From: Candidatus Zixiibacteriota bacterium
GTDB lineage: Bacteria > JAAXHH01
Length of the DNA stretch: 34,780 bases
Direction of reading: 5' to 3'
NCBI GenBank assembly: GCA_016867335.1
Contig: VGJU01000010.1
Location: 1 to 34,780, forward strand
A model generated the notes under the pieces. It was given only the letters and a program-made list of their open reading frames with translations. It was not told where the DNA came from and ran no database searches. Both the position numbers and the translations under genes were made by a program. This document shows positions 7,777 through 16,021 of the stretch, one piece after another (positions within the stretch are counted from its first letter, which is position 1; each line of letters starts with the position of its first letter).

Positions 7777-9129
7777 ATGATCGACATAACAAAATCCGTT
7801 TTGAGCGCTTCGTGGGCGTTGTCTCTTTTTAGCGTCAAACAGGTTATGAATATGGTCACCCCGGGTCAGAGCGTACAAGGGCGTCAGACCGCCGAAGCCT
7901 TCGACGCGGCGACACAGGCAGCAGGCGCGGATTTGGACGAGATGACCCACAGCGTGTTTGCCGTCGGAGACGAACTCCAGCGGGAAATCGTCGATCTGAT
8001 CGCCAGTTCGATGACGGTGCGCGCGCTCAACCCGCTCAACATGCTCGAACTGCCTATCATGCGGCGTTCCACCGACACGTTGCGGGCGTTTATGCCCGGC
8101 AAAGACAGTCAGGTGCTGGTACAGGAACTCAAAAACAAATTTACCGTGTTCAACTTGGTCAAACAGGTTCCCATCACGCTTGATCTTCCGACCGCTCCTC
8201 CTTTTCCGCCGCTGGCCGACATCATTAAGCGGGCCATGGCGCTCGAAGAGTATCCACGTCTTTGGGTGATCGAGGGGTTAGGGCATTATCACGGCGATAC
8301 GTTCTGGAAGCGAAACGCGGTTCCGCTGGAGATACTCTCCGGAGAAGAATACCAGACCCTTCCCGCGTCATCGCAGACCATGCTCAACGCGGGCATCGGT
8401 ATGGCGTTCGCCCAGCACCTCATGAAGACCGTCAACCACCTTAGTCCGGCAGGCGAAATCAGACAGGTGCTCAAAGAGTTTATCCAGTTGTGCCGGGATA
8501 ATGCCAGACCGGGCTACGAAGGTGCGGCGCTCGAATCGCTTGGACTGATCACCCGGCACGGCATGTTCTATGGGGATACCCAGCCGGCACGGATGGTACG
8601 GGCGATCAGCGACGAGTTAGCACAACTGGACCCGGAAGTGTACGGGTATTTCTGGCATGGCGTAGGGCGTGCCACCTATTTTCTGCCGATCAACTTTATC
8701 CCCGGTTACGGCTCGATCGGACATGCGGCAGACATGATCCGTCACATAGCACCCGACGAAACCGCGCTACGCAACGCCATTGCCGGTCTGGCATGGGGCG
8801 TTACGATGGTCAACATCCGCAACCCGGAGATCATGGAAAACTGGATATCGCTTCAACGCGAGACGCTGACCGAAAACGACGCCCTGACCAACGGCGTCCT
8901 TTCCGGTATCATGATGCGGCAGGACACCACACCGGGTGCGTCCTTTATCAAAGCCTACTACGAGCATACACCCGATCCGTCTCTTCAGGAAGTATGGGAC
9001 ACGATGGTCCGCCGGCCCGTCACCCAAGCGTTGGAAGAAGTCTATCCCGTGCTGGTGGAAAAACAACGACTCGGCGAAATCTTTCGATATCAGTCGCTGA
9101 CCGATTTGGTGCAGCGACTTACATCCTGA
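7777..9129 (+). CDS. Unknown-function protein, paralogue A (WHGVGR motif; possibly DUF1702-like)
   Basis: A 450-residue protein starting at an ATG with a strong TAAGGAGA ribosome site. Residues 1-80 form a helical module (SVKQVMNM, FDAATQAAG, GDELQREIVDLIASS) that reappears at the N-terminus of the 1125-residue protein encoded at 12598. From about residue 150 it matches the protein encoded at 10041: LWVIEGLGHYHG, NAGIGMAFAQH, RPGYEGAALESLGLITR, YFWHGVGRATYFLP, AWGVTMVNIRNPEI. The EGAALESLGL and HGVGRATYF segments recall DUF1702 proteins from enediyne-type clusters, but this is a weak impression without a search. There is no signal peptide and no clear membrane segment. It probably works with its paralogue on a shared substrate or as a complex. 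Confidence 0.75.
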   Translation: MIDITKSVLSASWALSLFSVKQVMNMVTPGQSVQGRQTAEAFDAATQAAGADLDEMTHSVFAVGDELQREIVDLIASSMTVRALNPLNMLELPIMRRSTDTLRAFMPGKDSQVLVQELKNKFTVFNLVKQVPITLDLPTAPPFPPLADIIKRAMALEEYPRLWVIEGLGHYHGDTFWKRNAVPLEILSGEEYQTLPASSQTMLNAGIGMAFAQHLMKTVNHLSPAGEIRQVLKEFIQLCRDNARPGYEGAALESLGLITRHGMFYGDTQPARMVRAISDELAQLDPEVYGYFWHGVGRATYFLPINFIPGYGSIGHAADMIRHIAPDETALRNAIAGLAWGVTMVNIRNPEIMENWISLQRETLTENDALTNGVLSGIMMRQDTTPGASFIKAYYEHTPDPSLQEVWDTMVRRPVTQALEEVYPVLVEKQRLGEIFRYQSLTDLVQRLTS

Positions 9130-9200
9130 GAGGGCATACGGGAAGCAGCGTACCACCTTTGAAACCGCCCTGCCGTCTGAGGGGATGGAGGAAAGACGCC

Positions 9201-9815
9201 GTGCCCTTCCAAGAACACATACAAATGGTGCGAAGTACGCGGGAAAAAACGCTGTCCCTTGTTGCGGCGCTGTCTCAGCAAGAATTGGACTATGCCCCTG
9301 CTCCCGGGAAATGGTCGCCCGGGGAAATACTCGACCATCTGATTTTGTCGGATCAGGTGTATTACGGCGAAATCACCGCACTGTTCGATCTCAAAAAGGC
9401 CGGGAAGCCGACGTATCTGCGGCGCGGTTTTGCCGATTTCAACCCGTCTATTTTTTTTATCCCCAAATCAGCGTTGCCATATCTCGATACGGCGTTTAAC
9501 GCGGTCAATCTCGTTTTGCCACGAGCGTTGCGCACGTTTTTTATCATATCTCGCCTCATCCCTACGGAGGCACCCGATATCGCTGCCCCGCGTCCGGGGC
9601 GTTCCGCAGAGGCGCTGCGGCGGGAGCTGGAAAACGGACCGCCGTATATAGAGGCGCTGTTTATGCAAACGCCGGATGCAGACTTTGGCAAGTTTGTGCA
9701 TTATCATCCGTTGCTTGGAGAGAACGACATCTACCAGATGCTTCGTTTTCTGGTCAATCACGAAAAAGTCCATCAGAAACAGTTGAAGGAAACCGTCTCG
9801 GCGGTTAGACGGTAA
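9201..9815 (+). CDS. DinB-like four-helix-bundle protein
   Basis: A 204-residue protein with DinB/YfiT-type features. An N-terminal helix leads to APAPGKWSPGEILDHL, which carries the first metal-ligand His. HPLLGENDIYQMLRFLVNHEKVHQKQL near the C-terminus gives the H-x3-H pair. Family members bind a divalent metal, and some are thiol transferases; the substrate here is unknown. I chose the GTG at 9201 because GGAGG at 9187-9191 is ideally spaced. An ATG at 9225 in the same frame has no such site. The central part (FNPSIFFIPKSALPYL to ALRTFFIISRLIP) is unusually hydrophobic and may touch membranes or a lipid. It sits 71 bases after paralogue A in the same direction. Confidence 0.75.
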   Translation: MPFQEHIQMVRSTREKTLSLVAALSQQELDYAPAPGKWSPGEILDHLILSDQVYYGEITALFDLKKAGKPTYLRRGFADFNPSIFFIPKSALPYLDTAFNAVNLVLPRALRTFFIISRLIPTEAPDIAAPRPGRSAEALRRELENGPPYIEALFMQTPDADFGKFVHYHPLLGENDIYQMLRFLVNHEKVHQKQLKETVSAVRR

Positions 9816-9838
9816 GCATTCTCAAGGAGAAACCGGTC

Positions 9839-10039
9839 ATGGCGGACAATCCGGAACAAAAACAGGAACCCCCCAAAGACAACGCGATGATACAGAAGTT
9901 TATGACGGCGTATCTGTATGGGCTATACAGCCTAAGGGGAGGGCATTTCGGGCCGGACGAGGCCATCCGCCGGATGTTGGGGGTGGCCGAGTTTGCGGAC
10001 AAGGCGGACAGGTTTATGAAAACATGGAAGAAGAAGTAA
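9839..10039 (+). CDS. Small conserved-looking protein, 66 residues
   Basis: A short frame with a good ribosome site (AAGGAG about 11 bases before the ATG), tightly packed between its neighbours: 23 bases after the DinB-like gene, and one base between its stop and the GTG of the next gene. The protein has a charged N-terminus (NPEQKQEPPKDN), a short hydrophobic helix (FMTAYLYGLYSL) and a basic tail (FMKTWKKK). It has no motif I recognise. The packing suggests it is translated as part of the operon. It may be a partner or adaptor of paralogue B. Confidence 0.7.
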   Translation: MADNPEQKQEPPKDNAMIQKFMTAYLYGLYSLRGGHFGPDEAIRRMLGVAEFADKADRFMKTWKKK

Positions 10040-10040
10040 C

Positions 10041-11282
10041 GTGGAAGACGCAACGCGAACGCTTTTTCGCCTACCCTTTACCCTGACCGTTGCCGGTCTC
10101 GAAGGCAGATGGCTCCCCCCCGATCCCGGTCTCCAAGCGGAATGGCAGGGCGTACTTCGTCAGGCCGAAAACCGCGTGGGACAGGTAATGAACGAGGTAA
10201 TGTGGCTTAGCGACCGTCTGCAAAAAGGCGGTCTGCTGACAGGGCTTCAGGGCGTCATGAAAACGGCGGAATCGTTGCTGTCGGACCAGACAGACCGTCT
10301 GGTATGGCAGGAAGTGCAAAACCGCATGGACGCCTTTGGCGCTTTTGCCTATCCTGAAACTTCGCTTCGTCGCCCGACCCGTGCAACCGATACGCTTCCG
10401 GAACTGGCGGTCAGCGCCGGCGAGTTGGATCCGTATACCTCGGTATGGGTGATGGAAGGTACGGGGCATAAGTATATGCAACGTCATTTGCGCGAGGGAC
10501 GGTTACCCCGCAATGTGTTGCGGGAAGAACGCACACAGACACTCCCAGACCGAGCGCTTATCCCGTTTCATGCGGGCATGGGACTTGCTATCGCCGAGCA
10601 TTCGCTTGCGTCGGTTTCCGCCGGGAGCAGTCGTCATGCGCTTCGGCAAGCGTTGCGTGACTTTGTCGAATGGTGTCGGTCCAACGCCAGAGACGGGTAC
10701 ACGGGGGTGAGTCTTGAAGCGCTCGGTCTGGTCGCGCGCACGTTACGCCCCGAACTCATCACTTCGATCGACCGCACTCTGACCGAAGAGGACACCGATC
10801 TACTGGCGCTTTTTTGGCATGGTGTAGGTCGAGGACTGTATTTTCTCCCGATGCGATTTCTACCCTATACCGGCTCCGCAACCTATATGATCGACCTGAT
10901 CCGTCAGGAAGCGCCGCACCGTCTGGCGCTGGAAAATCTAACCGCAGGTTTTGCATGGCCGGTCACCTTGGTCAACATACGTCATCCGGATGTCATAGAG
11001 GGTTATGTGCGTGATGGTTTCGGTCGGAGCATCTGTCAGGAGGCGTTTGCACAGGGGATGGTCGCGGCGCTGATGACGTGGGTGGACTGTTCTCCGGAGG
11101 AAGTGTCGGTACAGACCTTGCTGGAGCATCGACCGGATGCGTCCGAGACCGCAACTGCAGCCTTCTGGACCGACCAGATCGTCGAAAGAGGCGCAGACGC
11201 TGTGAAACGGGTATATCCGGCACTGAAAAAAACCGGGCAAATGCACACGCTTTTCCGGTATCATAACGGCAAAGCCTGGTAG
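10041..11282 (+). CDS. Unknown-function protein, paralogue B (WHGVGR motif; possibly DUF1702-like)
   Basis: A 413-residue protein starting at GTG 10041 with the purine run GGAAGAAGAAG just upstream. From about residue 130 it parallels paralogue A: VWVMEGTGHKYM, HAGMGLAIAEH, RDGYTGVSLEALGLVAR, LFWHGVGRGLYFLP, AWPVTLVNIRHPDV. Its first 100 residues differ from paralogue A and are predicted helical, lacking the shared N-terminal module. Conservation of GVGR, EGxGH and VNIRxP suggests a real active or binding site. It carries no signal peptide. Function is unknown; the pair may form a heteromeric complex (inference). Confidence 0.75.
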   Translation: MEDATRTLFRLPFTLTVAGLEGRWLPPDPGLQAEWQGVLRQAENRVGQVMNEVMWLSDRLQKGGLLTGLQGVMKTAESLLSDQTDRLVWQEVQNRMDAFGAFAYPETSLRRPTRATDTLPELAVSAGELDPYTSVWVMEGTGHKYMQRHLREGRLPRNVLREERTQTLPDRALIPFHAGMGLAIAEHSLASVSAGSSRHALRQALRDFVEWCRSNARDGYTGVSLEALGLVARTLRPELITSIDRTLTEEDTDLLALFWHGVGRGLYFLPMRFLPYTGSATYMIDLIRQEAPHRLALENLTAGFAWPVTLVNIRHPDVIEGYVRDGFGRSICQEAFAQGMVAALMTWVDCSPEEVSVQTLLEHRPDASETATAAFWTDQIVERGADAVKRVYPALKKTGQMHTLFRYHNGKAW

Positions 11283-11298
11283 ACAGGAGGTACAGTCT

Positions 11299-12549
11299 GT
11301 GGAAAACGCGCAGCAGACCAACGGAACATCCGGTTTTACCGGCGAAGACAGTTTTATTATCGACCATGCGGAACGCTTTCTGCAGGATGGCGCGGCGCTC
11401 AAACGCTGGTGGGAGGAGGCGGACGCAAACGACGGGTTTACCGAAACGTTCGATCTGGTGCATACGTTCCGGCGTCCGGAACGCAGCCGAGGTTTTTTTG
11501 GCTATGCGCCGCTTCCGAGTGGACGTTCGATGCCGGTCATGGGGGTGGTGGACGAGGTGTTCTACGACCGTCCTAAGACCAGCGCGGACTATCGCGCCGC
11601 CGGCGCGCAGTGGATGCGGGACCAGATACGCGAGTTTGTGCTTCGCTATTTTATGCGGATCAGTGATTTTCGACTGCCTGAAGAGACGCCCGATTCGATG
11701 GCAAACCATGAGCCGGCTTATCTGCGCCCGATGAGCATGCGCACCAGAGAAGAAATACAACGCAAGGGGATGGGTTTTATACAGGCATTCTACAAGCGCC
11801 GCGATACCGGAGAAATCGGAAAGTTTTCCCCGGAAGAAACTGCACGCATCATCGATCTTCGTGAAATAGGAACCGTATACGATTGGCTGATCGTAAAACT
11901 GCTGGTGCACGATTTTACGGTTACCATGAAACCTTTCGGCCTGGATGCGGTTCGGATGGTCATGCCGCTCAAGGAGCAAGGGTATCTCATCCTGACGCCC
12001 GAATTTATCGTAAACGAAGACGACCCCGAACCCGGTGTGCTCGGACGCTACGGTTTTGGATATGCCTTTATCAAAAATCCGACACGGGGTATGTTTGCTT
12101 ACGGACCGGGGGAATTCGAGGCGGCGTTTCAGACGATTCGATTTGAGGTTTTGGCTGACGGTGAGACCAACTTGCGTATGGTTTTTGTATCCGACCAACC
12201 GGAGCAGATCATGAACCTCAACGTGGTGAACATGGGGCTTTCGATCGCGGATACCCTGTCTTTCGGCATGGCTTCCCGGATGCTGCCGGGGGTAAAGGCG
12301 ATTTCCGAGAGGGCGGGCAATCTGGACTTTACGCTCCCTTCGATGATGTTACTCAATCAAGTGACGGGCGGGATGGCGGAAAAACAACTGGCCATATCGC
12401 CACAACAGATGTTCAAGGGATTTCTGGCAAAACATTCACTCCAGCATTATAACACATTACTCGGTTCGTTGCGTACATGGCGGCAGATTCCGGACTGGCT
12501 GGACGCCGCCACCCTGCCGGACTGGGTGATCGAAGGGCAGAGTTCATAG
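11299..12549 (+). CDS. Protein of unknown function, 416 residues
   Basis: Starts at GTG 11299 after an excellent ACAGGAGGTAC ribosome site, 16 bases after paralogue B. I do not recognise a family. The sequence is soluble-looking with mixed secondary structure. Notable segments are RRPERSRGFFGYAPLPSGR (59-77), VVDEVFYDRP (83-92), MSMRTREEIQRKGMGFIQAFYKRR (146-168), GYLILTPEFIVNEDD (228-242) and RYGFGYAFIKNP (250-261). A mildly hydrophobic stretch near 308-330 (MGLSIADTLSFGMASRMLP) does not look like a typical membrane helix. There is no signal peptide. The tight spacing on both sides ties it to the paralogue pair and the following 1125-residue protein. Confidence 0.7.
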   Translation: MENAQQTNGTSGFTGEDSFIIDHAERFLQDGAALKRWWEEADANDGFTETFDLVHTFRRPERSRGFFGYAPLPSGRSMPVMGVVDEVFYDRPKTSADYRAAGAQWMRDQIREFVLRYFMRISDFRLPEETPDSMANHEPAYLRPMSMRTREEIQRKGMGFIQAFYKRRDTGEIGKFSPEETARIIDLREIGTVYDWLIVKLLVHDFTVTMKPFGLDAVRMVMPLKEQGYLILTPEFIVNEDDPEPGVLGRYGFGYAFIKNPTRGMFAYGPGEFEAAFQTIRFEVLADGETNLRMVFVSDQPEQIMNLNVVNMGLSIADTLSFGMASRMLPGVKAISERAGNLDFTLPSMMLLNQVTGGMAEKQLAISPQQMFKGFLAKHSLQHYNTLLGSLRTWRQIPDWLDAATLPDWVIEGQSS

Positions 12550-12597
12550 CTCTATATAGACGTTGGCAAAGATACGGAAAGCCATGAGGAGATAACG

Positions 12598-15500
12598 GTG
12601 AGAGAAATCATCAAATCCATGATCAGCTTTTCGCTGGCGGTGCCCCTGCTGGGTGTCAAACAGATAACGAGTCTGTTGAGTCACAAAGACCCCGGTAAGG
12701 CGGGCCGGGATGTTGCTTCCACCCTGGACGCGGTCACCCAGACGGCTCAGCAGCGCATGGGTGGACGAATCGAAGGGCTTTATCGGGGTGGCGATATTGT
12801 GCAACGCAGCGTCGTGGATTTGATTGCTCGGTCGGTCGGCGTCGGGGGCGCGTCCCAAGCGGCGGATGGCTCACAGGAGCGAACGGTTTCGGATGCGGAG
12901 TTTAGCGCCGGACGACTCGACGTTTCGACTTTTGTGACGCTGGGCGGTGCGGTTTCGGCAGGTATGGGAGATTTTGGGCTTAGCGCCGAATTTCAAACAA
13001 CCAGTTTTCCGGCGCATCTTGCCCAGCAGATGCGTACTGCTTTCAATCAGCCGCTTATCGAACCGCCGGCCATAGGAGACGTTGCCGGATTTCCCCGTCT
13101 GCCGGTCCGCATTCCGGCCATCATGCAGACTACCACGCTGATGGATTATCCGCCGACCGGAGCCGTTCACAATCTTTCGATACCGGGTCTTTGCGTGACA
13201 GAGGCAAGGACGTTGGCTCCAATAGAACCGCTCGTGCATCGCAACGACGCCAAGCAGACGCTGGCCAATCTCATACTCGGCATGCCGGATATGATGCACA
13301 AACCGGACAAGCCGCTGTTGACGCCGCTGGACTACGTGCTTACCTGGAAACCCTCGTTTGCCGTGGTGTCGCTGGGATACGACGAGATCGTCGAAGCGGC
13401 GGTGCAGCAAGAGGCGTCATTGTTACCCGTTTTGGAAACCTTTCTTTCCGAATACGACCATATTCTTTCGTCGTTGCGGGGAGGCGGGTGTGAGGTGTTG
13501 GTCACGACGCTTCCGTATCCGGGCGATACGGCGCTTTTTTCCCCGATAGACTCGGCGGCGAAAGTGTTGAAGATCCAGCCGGATGCGCTCATGGAGGCAT
13601 TCAACTTGAGGGCCGGCGATCGGGTCACCGTAACCGGCTTGATGGATATCGGGGGGCAGTTGATCGCCGGCGAGATCGCCGCGCTCGATCAAAAGACGAC
13701 CGCGTCGCTGGAGTGGATGGAACGCGTGGAGACGCATGTCGAAAGCCTGAATCGAGAATTGATCGATTTGGCAAACCGGCACGGGGCGGTAGTCTATGAC
13801 ATGAACGGTTTTTTCAGCCGTCTCCGACAGACCGGGATTTCCATGGGAACCCGGCGATTTACGGCCGATTTTCTCGGAGGGTTTTACGAACTTAACGGAT
13901 ATTGCCCCGGCCCGACGGGTCAGGCGCTTATCGCCAACGAAATCCTCGGCTTGCTCAACAGAACCTATGGGGCGCGTTTTCCACTGGTAGACACCGGGGT
14001 CATTTTGACTTCCGATCCGGTCGCGGACTACCGCATCGCGGAGGGGCCTACGCTTGCCGGGGTAAATCTACCGCGTCGCGTAACCGTCGAGCAACACGAA
14101 GCCGCTCCGACACCGGTGGCTCCCGCGTCCGAACAGCAAACCGAAGACACACCCGCGGCAGCACCCGGTCTGCCGTTGGAACCGTTCAAACCGACGCTCC
14201 CGCTTCGTCTGCCTTCCACACGTCTTCAGGTGCTCCCGCTCAACCACGAGACCAGCTATTACGGAGACGCCCTCCGAACCGTCCATTGTCGGACGCCGGA
14301 AGAGGCCAAATGGGGTAGCGGACGCGAACTGCTGTTTGGCGGACTGGCCATGCTGAACAGCCATCTCAGAGGCAACCTGCTCATCCGTTTTTCCGAGCCG
14401 GTCAACCAGATCACGCATTTCGAAGCGTCTTTGCAAGAGGGATTGACCGGCGATGACGGCATGCTGACCGCGCCGCAGTTTTATAGACTCCCCGGTTGCC
14501 ACAATTCGGTAAAAGACGACCCAAACCTCGTATCTTCCGGAGATCTCAACTTAGACACGGGCGAAGTCACCTCCCTCGCCTTTCACTTCCGGTTTATGAA
14601 CACGGCGCTTCTGTCACTGGTGCGCGCCAACCCCAAATTCCCGGACGTGCCGATCAGCTTCCCCGGCCTGTACGGTTCGGCCTGGGCGCGGTTCGAGCAG
14701 CGCGCCGACGGCAATCTGGACTTTTCCTTTTTCGGGACGACGTTTGTGCCTTTAGGGATGGTGCTGACAGACCCCATCCGTTTTCCACTGCCGTTTTGTA
14801 GCCCGACGCTCGAATTTGCCACCATCCCGGCTGCCGGCACGCAGTTGCATCCGCATATCCATTTGAGCACGAAGCCGCCCGAAGAGGCCGAAGGTATTAT
14901 CCCACCGGACCTTCCGACCAACACAATTCTCGAATTTACCCCCCACAGCCACCATACCAGCTATGGCGATGAGTTTGGCCTGAATGCGGAAGAGTTTGGC
15001 GGTGGCGCCACAGGACGATCTCAGCTTACCGGCCGCGTGGAGATTCAGTTTGGCGAACGATTCGGGAATTCCGTCTCCGTGGCGGTAGCCTCGTTTGCCC
15101 CCGGCGGGCTGCTGTACGCGCCCAATCCACCGCCATCCACGCTGACGGAGACCTTTCCGGGACGGCTCTACGGCGGTTTTCAGGGACACAACGAGACGCT
15201 GAGGTTCCCCAAACTGCAGTATCAGATCAAAAACCCTTACTGCCTGGACGATCCCTTTGAACTGTGTGTGGGCGCGGTAGACCTTAAAACTGGACGGCTG
15301 CTCCACGAAATGCTCCATCGCGGACTGGTCGGTCAGAATATCTTTATGGCGCTGCTCGAAGTCGAGCCGAGAACGCCGAGGGCCTCGTTCGAGTGGCGCG
15401 GTCCGGCGTTGTTCGAGCGAGATGCGCGCGGGCAACTGATTTTCCGGTTTAGAGGAGCATGTCGCCTGCTTTATCCGGAAGGGTATTTGTTCCCGGCGCC

Positions 15501-15975
15501 CGATCTGAAAAACGGTTTTGCCATCGGTCCCGATTCCGCTCTGGATCCTTTTTATTGGATACAAGCCATGCATCATACGGACGAAACGGATTTCGTCAAA
15601 AAAGGCGGGCGAGAAAATGTGGACGCCTCGAACGGGGAGCGATTCTCGTTTAAATACGAAATACCCGGTCAACTGGGACGACCGGGTATGTTCGAATATG
15701 AAAATCATACGCTGGAGGCCAGATATGTCATGCATCGTCTGAACTGGGTCAGTTTTATCAATTCGCGTACCTCAAACGTAAAGCCCGGAAATTACGATAC
15801 GGTGAGTTTTACCGGCTACGGGACGTGGAGCCTCGATACGGAGCCGATTTCTCGGCTTGCTACCGTTCAGGTCTCGACCTCCAAAGAATCGCCTTATGTG
15901 AGCATTTTGATCGACTCCGGGTATGTTTCAAACGTGAATACCAAACCCGCAACACTTGACGATGTTCTTCCGTGA
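12598..15975 (+). CDS. Large multidomain protein: shared N-module, inactive GDSL/SGNH-like domain, duplicated beta-rich C-terminal domains
   Basis: A 1125-residue protein starting at GTG 12598 after GAGGAGATAAC. Residues 1-80 match the N-terminus of paralogue A (GVKQ, LDAVTQTA, GDIVQRSVVDLIARS). Residues 108-455 look like a GDSL/SGNH hydrolase, but every catalytic position has changed. The GDS of block I reads GGA (116-118), the block III G-x-N-D region reads LGYDEI (259-264), and the D-G-x-H of block V reads NGYC (433-436). A Pro/Ala/Thr-rich linker spans 500-535. Residues 543-770 and 777-965 form an internal repeat (HETSYYGD and HHTSYGDE; NLLIRFSEP and RVEIQFGER; GNLDFSFFG and GQLIFRFRG). 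The tail ends in a distinct block (GYGTWSLDTEP, SGYVSNVNTKP). No signal peptide is visible. I infer a lipid-binding or scaffolding role. Confidence 0.78.
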   Translation: MREIIKSMISFSLAVPLLGVKQITSLLSHKDPGKAGRDVASTLDAVTQTAQQRMGGRIEGLYRGGDIVQRSVVDLIARSVGVGGASQAADGSQERTVSDAEFSAGRLDVSTFVTLGGAVSAGMGDFGLSAEFQTTSFPAHLAQQMRTAFNQPLIEPPAIGDVAGFPRLPVRIPAIMQTTTLMDYPPTGAVHNLSIPGLCVTEARTLAPIEPLVHRNDAKQTLANLILGMPDMMHKPDKPLLTPLDYVLTWKPSFAVVSLGYDEIVEAAVQQEASLLPVLETFLSEYDHILSSLRGGGCEVLVTTLPYPGDTALFSPIDSAAKVLKIQPDALMEAFNLRAGDRVTVTGLMDIGGQLIAGEIAALDQKTTASLEWMERVETHVESLNRELIDLANRHGAVVYDMNGFFSRLRQTGISMGTRRFTADFLGGFYELNGYCPGPTGQALIANEILGLLNRTYGARFPLVDTGVILTSDPVADYRIAEGPTLAGVNLPRRVTVEQHEAAPTPVAPASEQQTEDTPAAAPGLPLEPFKPTLPLRLPSTRLQVLPLNHETSYYGDALRTVHCRTPEEAKWGSGRELLFGGLAMLNSHLRGNLLIRFSEPVNQITHFEASLQEGLTGDDGMLTAPQFYRLPGCHNSVKDDPNLVSSGDLNLDTGEVTSLAFHFRFMNTALLSLVRANPKFPDVPISFPGLYGSAWARFEQRADGNLDFSFFGTTFVPLGMVLTDPIRFPLPFCSPTLEFATIPAAGTQLHPHIHLSTKPPEEAEGIIPPDLPTNTILEFTPHSHHTSYGDEFGLNAEEFGGGATGRSQLTGRVEIQFGERFGNSVSVAVASFAPGGLLYAPNPPPSTLTETFPGRLYGGFQGHNETLRFPKLQYQIKNPYCLDDPFELCVGAVDLKTGRLLHEMLHRGLVGQNIFMALLEVEPRTPRASFEWRGPALFERDARGQLIFRFRGACRLLYPEGYLFPAPDLKNGFAIGPDSALDPFYWIQAMHHTDETDFVKKGGRENVDASNGERFSFKYEIPGQLGRPGMFEYENHTLEARYVMHRLNWVSFINSRTSNVKPGNYDTVSFTGYGTWSLDTEPISRLATVQVSTSKESPYVSILIDSGYVSNVNTKPATLDDVLP

Positions 15976-16021
15976 TAGGTTGTTCTACATAAAAGAGTTT
16001 TTCGTAAAAAGGAGTCTATTC

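Noticed and set aside
10993-12198. 401-codon minus-strand frame opposite paralogue B and the 416-residue gene
   Set aside because: It crosses two tightly spaced plus-strand genes with good ribosome sites and shows no recognisable motif.
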